Assembly (NCBI GenBank): GCA_947245585.1
Contig: CAMXPV010000019.1
Location: 1-64,000, forward strand
DNA: 64,000 nucleotides
Direction: 5' to 3'
DNA from: an uncultured Lachnospiraceae bacterium
GTDB lineage: Bacteria > Bacillota > Clostridia > Lachnospirales > Lachnospiraceae
Within the stretch, counting starts at the first letter, position 1, and each line of letters begins with the position of its first letter. The notes below the pieces were generated by a model, which saw nothing but the letters and a program-made list of their open reading frames with translations, was not told the DNA's origin and searched no databases. This document shows positions 1 to 8,447 of this stretch, one piece after another. The translations under genes and the position numbers were made by a program.

Positions 1-2
1 TT

Positions 3-710
3 GCACTGATTGGTCTTACCACTTGTGGATATTGCGGGAAACGCTTAAAGAACGGAAGTTATTGCAACCACTGGACGACAAAGGCGGGAGAAAAGAAAAT
101 ATCCTATGCGGGCAGATATGTATGCCCGTCAAAATGTGAAAAGCGCAGCAGTTATTCACAGAATTATCTGGAGGGGATTGTGTTTGGGGTGGTTGAAACT
201 TATATGGAGCATCTGAAATCCATAGATATCACGGAAGAAATAGAAAAAATGCGGAGTCAGCAGAGGCAGGGCATAGAGAAGGAACTGGGAACCATTCATA
301 AAAAACAACAAGCCCTACAAACAGATATCCGAACACTGGAAGAAAAGATACCAGAAGCAATCAGAGGGGAATATTATTTCAGTGCTGAAAAACTTTCTGC
401 CATAATCAAGGAAAAGGAACAGGAAATGGAGGTGTTAGACAAAGAAGCGGAACAGGCAAAGAACAGGCTGTCACAGGTGGTAAATCAAAATAGCGATTTG
501 GAGAAGTTTATCACCATGGTGCCAAATTGGAAGGAGGAATTTCAAAATGCAGATACGCAGACCAAAAAGATGTTGCTTTCTGCCCTCATTGACCAGATAG
601 AGGTAAAAAACGATGATATCAATATCAAATTTAGGATACGACTGGAGGACTTTGTATTACTTGAAAGTATTGGTTTACCTACCACTCGGTGTAAACCCGG
701 TTCAGGGTGA
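3..710 (+). CDS. Large serine recombinase, C-terminal part (5' end outside window)
   Basis: The frame is open from the first bases, so the catalytic N-terminus lies upstream of the window. What is visible is the zinc beta-ribbon (a CGYCG pair of cysteines, then C-x3-C about 30 residues later) followed by a long charged coiled coil (roughly codons 80-190) and a short beta-rich tail ending in LEDFVLLESIG. This is the usual C-terminal half of integrases/transposases of the large serine recombinase family, which cut and join attachment sites of conjugative elements and phages. A GTG at 180 is only an internal codon. The last codons, after ESIG, are the reverse complement of a host spore-type gene: the reading frame runs across the attachment junction near 676-690 and stops inside host DNA. 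Family confidence is high; which element it moves cannot be seen. Confidence 0.85.
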   Translation, partial: ALIGLTTCGYCGKRLKNGSYCNHWTTKAGEKKISYAGRYVCPSKCEKRSSYSQNYLEGIVFGVVETYMEHLKSIDITEEIEKMRSQQRQGIEKELGTIHKKQQALQTDIRTLEEKIPEAIRGEYYFSAEKLSAIIKEKEQEMEVLDKEAEQAKNRLSQVVNQNSDLEKFITMVPNWKEEFQNADTQTKKMLLSALIDQIEVKNDDINIKFRIRLEDFVLLESIGLPTTRCKPGSG

Positions 711-1386
711 AGGACATGATGGCGAGCGTGTTCGCATAGATGGCGCTCTCAGGCCATGTGGCGTATATTTCCGATGATACCACATTTTTGATGTAGTCGC
801 GGTAGCGGACATAATAGTTGGGGGCGGTGTAATCGGAAGGAACGCCGTCATGTACGACGATGAATTCCGGAATTACCACGCGGCTTAGAACAATCTCGCC
901 GGATTCGTCCATGGGTTTGATCTCATCTTCGGGAATTTTTGGCGGATAATCCCCGTAGAGGGTGTGGTCAGGAATGGCGATGATCTCCTCCGTATCCTGC
1001 GTCATTTCTGTGGGGGTCATTTCAATGTTTTGCACCGCCGTTACATCCGGCAGCACTTCAACGCCGGAGACAATGACGGGCTCATAGCCGGGGGCGGTAA
1101 CGGAGACCGTGTACTCCGCGTAGGGCATGGGAGAATTGGGAGTCAGGCTGTACTGCAGGGGCGGTGTCCTTAAATCTACCGTGTCAGTCTGACCGGAGGA
1201 ATTGGTTTGCAACGTCTCTATGGCGGAATCCGGCTCGCCGGTGAAAGAGATGGTAATGGAGGCGTTTTCTATGGGAATCAGCCCCACGTTGGCGGTTACA
1301 TTGATCTGAAGCTGGCCGACGGCCGAAGCGTTGGTCTGCGCATTTCCGGAATTGGTCTCTTCGGGGTTTATGTTGTTTATATCCAT
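679..1386 (-). pseudogene. SleC-like spore cortex/peptidoglycan-binding protein, truncated by element insertion
   Basis: 235 residues are left. After a short Asn/Thr-rich start comes an Ig-like or carboxypeptidase-regulatory-like beta domain (about residues 25-130, ending in VLPDVTAVQNIEMTP). A segment then begins VIPEFIVVHDGVPSD and passes YYVRYRDYIKNVVSSEIYATWP to FTLNRVYTEW. The latter resembles the middle of SleC-type cortex-lytic or peptidoglycan-binding proteins of clostridial spore formers, which normally continue for several hundred residues. Here a TAG follows directly after TEW, at the point where the serine-recombinase element begins, so the gene is cut. I place the start at 1386 (MDINNIN), preceded by an AGAGG ribosome site; an upstream in-frame ATG at 1449 has none. 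The family name comes from remembered similarity; the truncation is read directly. Confidence 0.55.
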
Positions 1387-1443
1387 CCTGATACCTCTTT
1401 TTGGGGAAAGCATTTCTCTTAACCTTATGATATGCAATGAGGG

Positions 1444-1473
1444 TTGCACATGCTACCTTGAAAATGCTATACT
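1444..1473 (+). promoter_or_regulatory. Sigma-A type promoter giving an apparently leaderless mRNA
   Basis: TTGCAC (1444-1449), 18 bases, TATACT (1468-1473). The expected transcription start, six to eight bases after the -10 box, falls on the ATG at 1480. No Shine-Dalgarno sequence precedes that ATG. The site lies in the 93-base gap between the divergent spore-type gene and the DUF5717-like operon. Confidence 0.6.
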
Positions 1474-1479
1474 ATCCAT

Positions 1480-4400
1480 ATGGTAGTGGACGAGATTTTA
1501 GACGGTAAATTTCATGCAGACAACGGCACTCTGGAGTTTTCCTGCCCGCGAGTTACGCTGTCCCTTCAGGCAGACACGGCCTGTGAGGGTTCTTTTTTCG
1601 TGTATGGACCGGAAGGGGCGCTGACGGAGGGGAAAGTGACGGCCTCAGATCTTCGCATGGAGTGCGTTTCGACACGCTTTGGCGGAAGTGAAGACGAGAT
1701 ACTCTACCGTTTTCATGCGGACGGGATGGAAGCGGGGGAGGAAGTGTCCGGGTCTTTCCATATTATTTCAAACAGGGGAGAATACTATCTGCCTTTTGAG
1801 GTGAGAGTGATCTCCGATGAGATTGTCTCCAGTATGGGCGAAATCCGGAATCTTTTTCATTTTACTAATCTGGCAAGAGAATGTTGGGAAGAGGCGGTGA
1901 AGCTTTTTTATACCCCCGGTTTTAAAAAGGTGTTTTCGGGGCATGACCTCCAGTATTATGCTGCCTATAAGGGACTGTCCGCAGTGCCGGGCAACGAGCA
2001 CAACGTGGAAGAGTTCCTTCTGGAGATCCATAAGAAAAAGCCCGTTGAGTATATTCCGGAGGAACGTGAAATTAAAATAGAAGATCCGGTGGAGTCCGTG
2101 CGTTACGCCCTTGTGATCAACCGGAACGGCTGGGGCTATACGGGGTTGAAGCTCCGGGCAGAGGGAGAGTTCATAAGGCTGTCCGCAGAGTCGGTGGGAG
2201 ACGATGCCTTTCTGGGAAATATGTACCGGCTCTACTATGACATAGATATCGGGAAACTGCATGTCGGATATAATTACGGCGCCATTGTGTTGGTGCGGGA
2301 GAGCGGGACGATACGGGTTCCGGTCACCGTGGTTTGGCATGCGGCAGGCGGGCTGCTGTTGGGGGCAAAGAGAGAAAAGAAACAGCTCATGGTGCAGCTC
2401 ATGGAATACTATCAGGCGCACCGGTTAAAAAAGATCGGGACGACGACATGGCTTGGGGAGACGGAAAAGCTCCTTTCCCGCATGGAACAGTTGGACGACC
2501 AGGATATGGCGGTGAAGCTGTTTCGGGGTCAGCTTCTCATGTCCCAGGAGCGCGGCAACGAGGCGAAGTGGCAGATGGAAAAGCTGCGGGACAGGGTGAG
2601 CGCCGAGAGAGAAAAAAAACCGGCTCTGTGGTGCTATTATCTTTATCTCACGACACTGATCAGCGATGAGGATGCCTACGTGGACGAAGTGGCGGAAACG
2701 GTGGGGAGAATTTACGAGAGAAGACGGGGAGACTGGCGGATCGCATGGCTTCTTTTGTATCTTTCTGAGGAGTATACGCAGAGTTCTTCCCGCAGGTGGA
2801 TGCTTTTGGAAGAGATGTTTGCCCACCACTGCACATCGCCGATGCTCTATATTGAGGCGTGGAATATTCTCTGCATGAATCCGGCCATGCTCCGGAAACT
2901 GGATCTGTTTGAAGAACAAGTGTTATCTTTTGCGGTGAAGAACGGGGCAATGCAGGAAGAAATACTGTTACAGCTTGTGTATCTTGCGGGGCAGAAGCGC
3001 AGCTATTCCGAAAGTTTGTTCCGGATTTTGAAGGGCTGTTATGAGCAGACGAAGAACAGGGAAGTGCTTCATGAGATCTGCACACTGCTCATCAAGGGAA
3101 ACCGGTACGGGGAGGAATACTTTTCGTGGTATCAGGCCGGGGTGGAGGAAAACCTCCGGATCACAAGGCTCTACGAATATTACATGATGTCGCTTCCGGC
3201 GGATTTCGACGGTGAACTTCCGCGGATTGTACTTTTATATTTTGCTTACAAGAGTGATCTGCACTATGCGGTTACCGCCTGTCTCTACGCCTATGTGCAC
3301 AAGCGCCGGGAAGAGATGCAGGATATTTATGTAAACTATATGGCTGCCATGGAACATTTTGTTCTGGAGCAGATTAAGAGGGGAAGGATCAATCGGGATC
3401 TGGCCTATCTTTACAATCAGTTTGTGGAGCCTGCCATGATTGATGAACAGACCGCAAGGTCTTTGGTGTCCCTGCTCTTTATGCGGGAGGTCAGGACAGA
3501 GCGAAAGGAGGCCAGGGAAGTTCTCTTATCCTATCCTTGCAGGGCGGATATCAAGCGCTTTCCGATGGTCGATGGCAGAGCGTTTGTGCCGGTTTATGAG
3601 AGCGGTTGTAAAGTGCTTTTGGGGGACGGAGAGGGGAACTGTTTTACACAGAGCGTAGATTATACCGTGGAGGAGCTGATGAATCCGGTCAGGCTTTCAC
3701 TGATGATTGCGCCGTTTGTGAGAAATCATTTGGGCTATGCGGTCTATGCCTGTTACGAGTACCAACATACTTTTGCGGTGCAGGAGGACAATGCGGATCT
3801 CTTTGTGCTTCTGTCTGTCTCGGAGCGGATTGAGGAGGAGGAAAAGCGAAAGATCCGCCCCATGGTGTTGGATTTCTTCTATGAAAAAGACAGGATGCGG
3901 GAGCTTGATGAGTATCTGTTGTCCCTGAAGCCGGAACATGTGGGCCGAAAGGACAGGGGAAAGGTAGTGCGTCTGCTGGTAAACCGCGGCATGTATGAGG
4001 AAGCGCGGGAATGGGTCAGGTTGTTTGGCCCCTATGATATAGATGCAAAAACGCTGCTGAAACTGGGCAGCAGGCTTTTGGAACTGACGGAGACGGAGGA
4101 CGATCCCCTGATGACCGGGGTGCTCTATTATGTGGTGCAGAAGGGCAAGTACGATGACAATGTGCTGCATTATCTGATACAATGGTTTTCGGGCACCATC
4201 AAGGAAATGCGTGATGTCTGGCACATCGCGGAGTCCTTCGGTGTGGATACATTCAAATTATGTGAGAGGATGCTCGTGCAGATGCTCTACACGGGGGCGC
4301 ATGTGGGGGAGAAACTGGAGATTTTCCGGTCCTACAGCAAAGGCGGGGGCAGTGAGAGAATCAGGGCGGCCTTTGTGTCAGCCTGCTGTTACGACTATGT

Positions 4401-5031
4401 GGTGAAAGAGGAGATCACAGATGCCTATGTGTTTGAGAGCGTGAGGCAGCTCTATCAGGAGGAGGCCCCGCTGCATCTGGTTTGCAAAATTGCTTATCTG
4501 CACTACTATGCAGATAAGGAGAGAAGCGCGCAGGAGGAGAGCGTGTGTGCAGCCTTTCTGGAATCTTTGTTGGCGCAGGGGATTGTGATGCCTTTTTATA
4601 AAAGCTATTTTGGCTGTATGCCGCAGCTTAGCGCTTACTTGGATAAGACCATGGTGGAGTATCGGGCATCTTCTGGGGCCCGGGTCATGATCCATTATCT
4701 GATTCAGGACGAGGGGGAAGACGAGCCGGCGTACATCCATGAGGAGATGCGCAATATGTTCGGCGGCATCTGCGTGAAAGAGTTTATTCTCTTTTACGGT
4801 GAGAAACTGCAATACTATATTACGGAGGAGTCTCCCCTTGGCGGGCAGCTTACGGAGAGCAATGTGATCAACAAGAGCGATGCCGGGGAGGAAGGCGGCG
4901 AGGGGAGATTTAGCCTGTTAAACGACATTATGATCGGAAAGACCCTGCATGATTATGATACGGTGAGCGATCTGCTTTTAGAATATTTCAAGCAGGATCA
5001 TATGGTGGAGCAGATCTTTACGCCAAGATGA
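1480..5031 (+). CDS. DUF5717-like large helical-repeat protein
   Basis: A 1183-residue soluble protein with no signal peptide or membrane segment. The first ~300 residues are beta-rich (two Ig-like stretches: one around residues 10-110 ending in YYLPFEVRVI, one around 185-290 ending in VPVTVVWH). The remainder is helical with many Tyr/Leu/Glu-rich pairs, as in TPR-like solenoids. Length and opening segment (EILDGKFHADNGTLEFSC) match my memory of the Lachnospiraceae DUF5717 family, whose function is not known. It heads a tight set of four genes (gaps of 9, 20 and 17 bases), so the products probably act together. The start at 1480 sits at the predicted transcription start, without a ribosome site. 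Domain naming is by memory; the architecture is read from sequence. Confidence 0.65.
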   Translation: MVVDEILDGKFHADNGTLEFSCPRVTLSLQADTACEGSFFVYGPEGALTEGKVTASDLRMECVSTRFGGSEDEILYRFHADGMEAGEEVSGSFHIISNRGEYYLPFEVRVISDEIVSSMGEIRNLFHFTNLARECWEEAVKLFYTPGFKKVFSGHDLQYYAAYKGLSAVPGNEHNVEEFLLEIHKKKPVEYIPEEREIKIEDPVESVRYALVINRNGWGYTGLKLRAEGEFIRLSAESVGDDAFLGNMYRLYYDIDIGKLHVGYNYGAIVLVRESGTIRVPVTVVWHAAGGLLLGAKREKKQLMVQLMEYYQAHRLKKIGTTTWLGETEKLLSRMEQLDDQDMAVKLFRGQLLMSQERGNEAKWQMEKLRDRVSAEREKKPALWCYYLYLTTLISDEDAYVDEVAETVGRIYERRRGDWRIAWLLLYLSEEYTQSSSRRWMLLEEMFAHHCTSPMLYIEAWNILCMNPAMLRKLDLFEEQVLSFAVKNGAMQEEILLQLVYLAGQKRSYSESLFRILKGCYEQTKNREVLHEICTLLIKGNRYGEEYFSWYQAGVEENLRITRLYEYYMMSLPADFDGELPRIVLLYFAYKSDLHYAVTACLYAYVHKRREEMQDIYVNYMAAMEHFVLEQIKRGRINRDLAYLYNQFVEPAMIDEQTARSLVSLLFMREVRTERKEAREVLLSYPCRADIKRFPMVDGRAFVPVYESGCKVLLGDGEGNCFTQSVDYTVEELMNPVRLSLMIAPFVRNHLGYAVYACYEYQHTFAVQEDNADLFVLLSVSERIEEEEKRKIRPMVLDFFYEKDRMRELDEYLLSLKPEHVGRKDRGKVVRLLVNRGMYEEAREWVRLFGPYDIDAKTLLKLGSRLLELTETEDDPLMTGVLYYVVQKGKYDDNVLHYLIQWFSGTIKEMRDVWHIAESFGVDTFKLCERMLVQMLYTGAHVGEKLEIFRSYSKGGGSERIRAAFVSACCYDYVVKEEITDAYVFESVRQLYQEEAPLHLVCKIAYLHYYADKERSAQEESVCAAFLESLLAQGIVMPFYKSYFGCMPQLSAYLDKTMVEYRASSGARVMIHYLIQDEGEDEPAYIHEEMRNMFGGICVKEFILFYGEKLQYYITEESPLGGQLTESNVINKSDAGEEGGEGRFSLLNDIMIGKTLHDYDTVSDLLLEYFKQDHMVEQIFTPR

Positions 5032-5040
5032 GGTTAGGTT

Positions 5041-6354
5041 ATGTTTTTAGAACGGAAAGAGGAGGAAAAACCGCATAAGGGAAGCGTGCTTGCAGGTTAC
5101 GATCTGGGGGAACGGTATGCCCAGATCAGTTACTGTCTCTTCGGACAGGGGGACGTGGAGACGGTTGCGCCCGTGGTGGGGACGAAGCAGTACAACATTC
5201 CTTTTATATTATGTAAACGAAAAGGGACAAACCAGTGGCTTTATGGAAAGGAAGCGGTGAAGAGCAGCGGGGAGGAGGATATGTTTCCTGTGGAAAACCT
5301 GTTGACCCTTGCAAGGAAAGGGGAGAAGGTGGAGGTTGACGGGGAGTCCTTTGAGCCGGAGGCGCTTTTGACACTCTTTATCAAAAAGAGTCTGGGCCTT
5401 TTGAGCCTCATTGCTCCGTTGGATCATATCGCTGCTTTGATGTTTACGGTGGACGGCATGGACGACCGTATGGTAGAAGTTTTATTGCAGGTGGCGGCCA
5501 ATCTCAATTTGAAGACGGAACGCATCTATTTCCAGAGCCACACGGAGAGCCTGTATTCCTTTATGTTGTACCAACCGACCCAGCTTTGGGCTTATCAGGT
5601 GGTGATCTGCGAGCACGACGGCAGGTATTTAAAGACCTACCGCATGGAGTGCAACAAGAGAACCACGCCCATTGTCGCCCTGATCGAGGAGGCCAGTTAC
5701 GAGACGTTGGTGGTTCCTCTGGAGGATGAGGAGGAAGAAATCAAGGAAGATGCCTTCCGTCTTGCGGACGAGCGGTTTTTAGCGATTCTGGAAGAGCTGT
5801 GCGAGGGGCATATCGTGTCCTCAGCCTATCTGTTGGGGGATGGGTTCCGGGAGGAATGGCATAAAAAGTCCTTACAGTTTTTGTGCCGCAACAGACGGGT
5901 GTTTCAGGGCAACAATCTGTTCAGCAGGGGTGCGGTTTACAGCCTTTTGGAAAAATTTGATCCCAGTGAGGCGGGACAGACCCATATTTTTCTGGGGGAG
6001 GATAAGTTAAAAGCCAATATCGGCATGCGTGTGCTGCGGCAGGGAAAGGAATCCTATTTCGCGCTTTTGGACGCGGGTGAGAGTTGGTATGAACTGCACA
6101 AATCCTGCGAGATCCTTCTGGGGGAGGAGAAAACCCTCTCCTTCGTTGTGACGCCGCTCAACGGGAAAAATGCCGAGACGCGGACGGTTCCCCTTGCGGG
6201 AGCCGCAGAGACGGGAGCGCCCTTTACCAGATATGCCCTGGATGTGGCAATGGCCTCGTCCGACACGGTGCAGGTCACGGTGACCGATCTGGGACTGGGG
6301 GAGTTTTTTCCGTCGAGAGGTCAGATGTGGGAGGAGTCCTTTCGCATATCATGA
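5041..6354 (+). CDS. DUF5716-like protein, possible actin-fold ATPase
   Basis: 437 residues. Near the N-terminus, VLAGYDLGERYAQISYC has the shape of the phosphate-1 loop of the actin/Hsp70 fold (hydrophobic run, then D-x-G), and GKEAV follows about 50 residues later as in such proteins. A second stretch (IAALMFTVDGMDDRMVEVLLQVAANLNLKTERIYFQSHTES) resembles the connecting part of FtsA/MreB-like proteins, and AYLLGDGFREEW resembles a second phosphate-binding turn. The last ~100 residues are beta-rich. The gene follows the DUF5717-like gene by nine bases and looks like the known DUF5716 partner. The ATPase fold is my inference from motif spacing; the catalytic residues have not been checked against a structure. 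A copy of the dispersed motif TTATGTAAAC lies at 5209-5218. Confidence 0.6.
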   Translation: MFLERKEEEKPHKGSVLAGYDLGERYAQISYCLFGQGDVETVAPVVGTKQYNIPFILCKRKGTNQWLYGKEAVKSSGEEDMFPVENLLTLARKGEKVEVDGESFEPEALLTLFIKKSLGLLSLIAPLDHIAALMFTVDGMDDRMVEVLLQVAANLNLKTERIYFQSHTESLYSFMLYQPTQLWAYQVVICEHDGRYLKTYRMECNKRTTPIVALIEEASYETLVVPLEDEEEEIKEDAFRLADERFLAILEELCEGHIVSSAYLLGDGFREEWHKKSLQFLCRNRRVFQGNNLFSRGAVYSLLEKFDPSEAGQTHIFLGEDKLKANIGMRVLRQGKESYFALLDAGESWYELHKSCEILLGEEKTLSFVVTPLNGKNAETRTVPLAGAAETGAPFTRYALDVAMASSDTVQVTVTDLGLGEFFPSRGQMWEESFRIS

Positions 6355-6374
6355 ATTGAGGTACAGAAGAGAAA

Positions 6375-7223
6375 ATGGACAGTCAGATGATTTTGGGGAC
6401 CGGCCGGAGGGCCGAGAAACCTTATTACATGGAGAGATTTTATGTAAACCTATATTCGGTGGAAGAATTGTGCTTTCTCTTTGTGGACCGGGCGGAACTG
6501 TTGGACGGGGATATCATTCAGCGGGAGTTGGTCAGGTGGCTGGATGAGGAGTGCGGTCTGGGAGATCTGGCCCATGAACTGGATGCGCTGATCAACAGGA
6601 AGGGCTCCACGGCGGCCTATGTGGGTGCAGTTTTGGAATATGTGAATCTCTATCCGGCGGATGTGATCCAGAGGACGGAAGAGATTGTGCGGGGCAACGA
6701 GGGCTTAAGTCCCTATGAGAGGCAGAAGGCCAAGGCGGATTACCTGTTGGGAGAAAAACGCTATCTGGCGGCTTTGCAGCAATATCAGAATCTGGCCCAC
6801 ACCGTGCCTGACAGCGAGAAACTTCTTCTGGCAAAACTCTATCATAATATGGGAGCGGCCTGTGCCGGCATGTTTCTCTACGGACAGGCGGCCGAATGGT
6901 TTCAGAAGGCTTATGAGACCGACGGGAAGCGGGAGGGGCTTGCCATGTATTTGGCGGCTCTGCGTATGGGGCAGCAGGAGAACGCATATATTGATTATAT
7001 TGCAAAGCATCCGGAGTACCACGAGTTGTCCCTGGAGGTGGAACGGATGGTGAAGCGGGCGGAAGGCTCTTTTGAGGGAACGGACGAGAACCGGATGCTG
7101 GTTACCTATCAGGTGATGAAGGATGAGGGAGCGGGCGCGATTGGAAGTTCGACACCGTATTATGAGGAGATTGAGAAACTGACTGCAGGGTTGAAGAGCA
7201 GCTACCGCAGAAGTATGAGTTAG
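6375..7223 (+). CDS. TPR-like helical protein of the DUF5717/5716 operon
   Basis: 282 residues, mostly helical. Residues ~115-210 carry TPR-like pairs (YLLGEKRYLAALQQYQNLA; AKLYHNMGAACAGMFLYGQA; AEWFQKAYETDG) typical of protein-interaction solenoids. The N-terminal ~110 residues (FYVNLYSVEELCFLFVDRAEL) are not assigned. Cytoplasmic, no membrane segment. The start at 6375 is 20 bases after the preceding stop and has an AGAAGAGA ribosome site. Its position between the putative actin-fold protein and a coiled-coil membrane protein suggests an adaptor role (inference). A copy of TTATGTAAAC lies at 6440-6449 near the 5' end. Confidence 0.55.
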   Translation: MDSQMILGTGRRAEKPYYMERFYVNLYSVEELCFLFVDRAELLDGDIIQRELVRWLDEECGLGDLAHELDALINRKGSTAAYVGAVLEYVNLYPADVIQRTEEIVRGNEGLSPYERQKAKADYLLGEKRYLAALQQYQNLAHTVPDSEKLLLAKLYHNMGAACAGMFLYGQAAEWFQKAYETDGKREGLAMYLAALRMGQQENAYIDYIAKHPEYHELSLEVERMVKRAEGSFEGTDENRMLVTYQVMKDEGAGAIGSSTPYYEEIEKLTAGLKSSYRRSMS

Positions 7224-7240
7224 AAAACGGGGAGGATAAA

Positions 7241-8425
7241 ATGGGCTTAATCAAGAGACTGCTTGACAGATTTCGCAAAGATTATGACGAGTACGACGAG
7301 GAAGAGTGGGAAGAGGAGGAGTCTCCCCGCGAGATAGATTTTAATAACAGGGAACAGAGAAACGACTATGTGAGAAACTGTCTGGAAAAGATGGCGGAGG
7401 CCACAAAGGAGTTAGAGAACCTGAACTTTGAGTACAATATGGTCACCTCCTATTTGAAGGATATGGAGGAGATTGAGGCGCTGCCGCCGGAGGAGAGCGA
7501 GCAGCTCAAAGACTGCGCCAAACGCGTATCCTTGTTACAGGAGCGAAAAACGGACTTCATAGGGCGGCCCCACCGGATTACGGACGAGAAGTACCGCATG
7601 GTGGAGCGGATGGAAGACGAGATGGAGGAGGCCTACGGGAAGCTGACGGAGGCGGAGAATTACCAGGAGCTGATCCGCAAGGATTTAAGCCGCCTGGAAG
7701 GGGAAAAACACGCCTATCTCTACCGCAAAAACGAGGTGATGCGGCTGATTTCCGACACCAAGGGCATGGCTGTGATCTGTGTGACGGCGCTTGGCCTGTG
7801 CGTACTTTTGCTTTTGTTTTTACAGTTTTTCCTGGAAATGGACACACAGATTGGATATTTGCTTACCGCGGGTGTCGCGGCGGTTGCGATCACCCTGATC
7901 TACGTCAAGCATATGGATGCCAGGCGGGAACTGAAACGGGTGGAGACGGGAATCAACAAGATTATTCTTTTACAGAACAAGGTGAAAATCCGCTATGTGA
8001 ACAATACCAATCTGTTGGAGTACCTCTACATGAAATACGGCGTATCCAGCGCCGATGAGCTGACGCAGATGTGGGAGAATTACAAGATCGAGAAGGAGGA
8101 GCGGGAGAAATTCCGCAGGGCGGAGCTTGATCTGGACTACAATGAGCAGGAACTTTTGCAGATGCTGCGGCGTTACCAGATACAGGATCCGGCCATCTGG
8201 CTGCACCAGACGGAAGCCATTTTGGAGCCGAAGGAGATGGTGGAAATCCGGCACAACCTGATTATCCGCAGACAGTCCTTAAGGCGGCGGATGGATTACA
8301 ACAAAGAAGTGGTGGCGGGCACCTCGCAGAGAGATATCAAGGCTCTCGTGGAGAAGTACCCGAAGTACGCAAAAGAGATTATGAAGACGGTGGAAGAGTA
8401 CGAACAGAAATTCAATGCCAAATAG
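7241..8425 (+). CDS. Coiled-coil protein with a central pair of membrane segments
   Basis: 394 residues. A very acidic start (YDEYDEEEWEEEE), coiled coil from about 45 to 165, then two adjacent hydrophobic segments (about 173-195 and 202-221: GMAVICVTALGLCVLLLLFLQ; IGYLLTAGVAAVAITLIY), and a second coiled coil to the end. Both long arms would lie in the cytoplasm if the two segments form a hairpin. I do not recognise a family. It is the last gene of the four-gene set starting at 1480; with a TPR protein and a possible actin-fold ATPase beside it, an anchoring role at the membrane is plausible but unproven. purB follows by 22 bases, so some read-through is likely. Confidence 0.55.
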   Translation: MGLIKRLLDRFRKDYDEYDEEEWEEEESPREIDFNNREQRNDYVRNCLEKMAEATKELENLNFEYNMVTSYLKDMEEIEALPPEESEQLKDCAKRVSLLQERKTDFIGRPHRITDEKYRMVERMEDEMEEAYGKLTEAENYQELIRKDLSRLEGEKHAYLYRKNEVMRLISDTKGMAVICVTALGLCVLLLLFLQFFLEMDTQIGYLLTAGVAAVAITLIYVKHMDARRELKRVETGINKIILLQNKVKIRYVNNTNLLEYLYMKYGVSSADELTQMWENYKIEKEEREKFRRAELDLDYNEQELLQMLRRYQIQDPAIWLHQTEAILEPKEMVEIRHNLIIRRQSLRRRMDYNKEVVAGTSQRDIKALVEKYPKYAKEIMKTVEEYEQKFNAK

Positions 8426-8447
8426 AAGAGGCGGAAAGGAATGAAAT

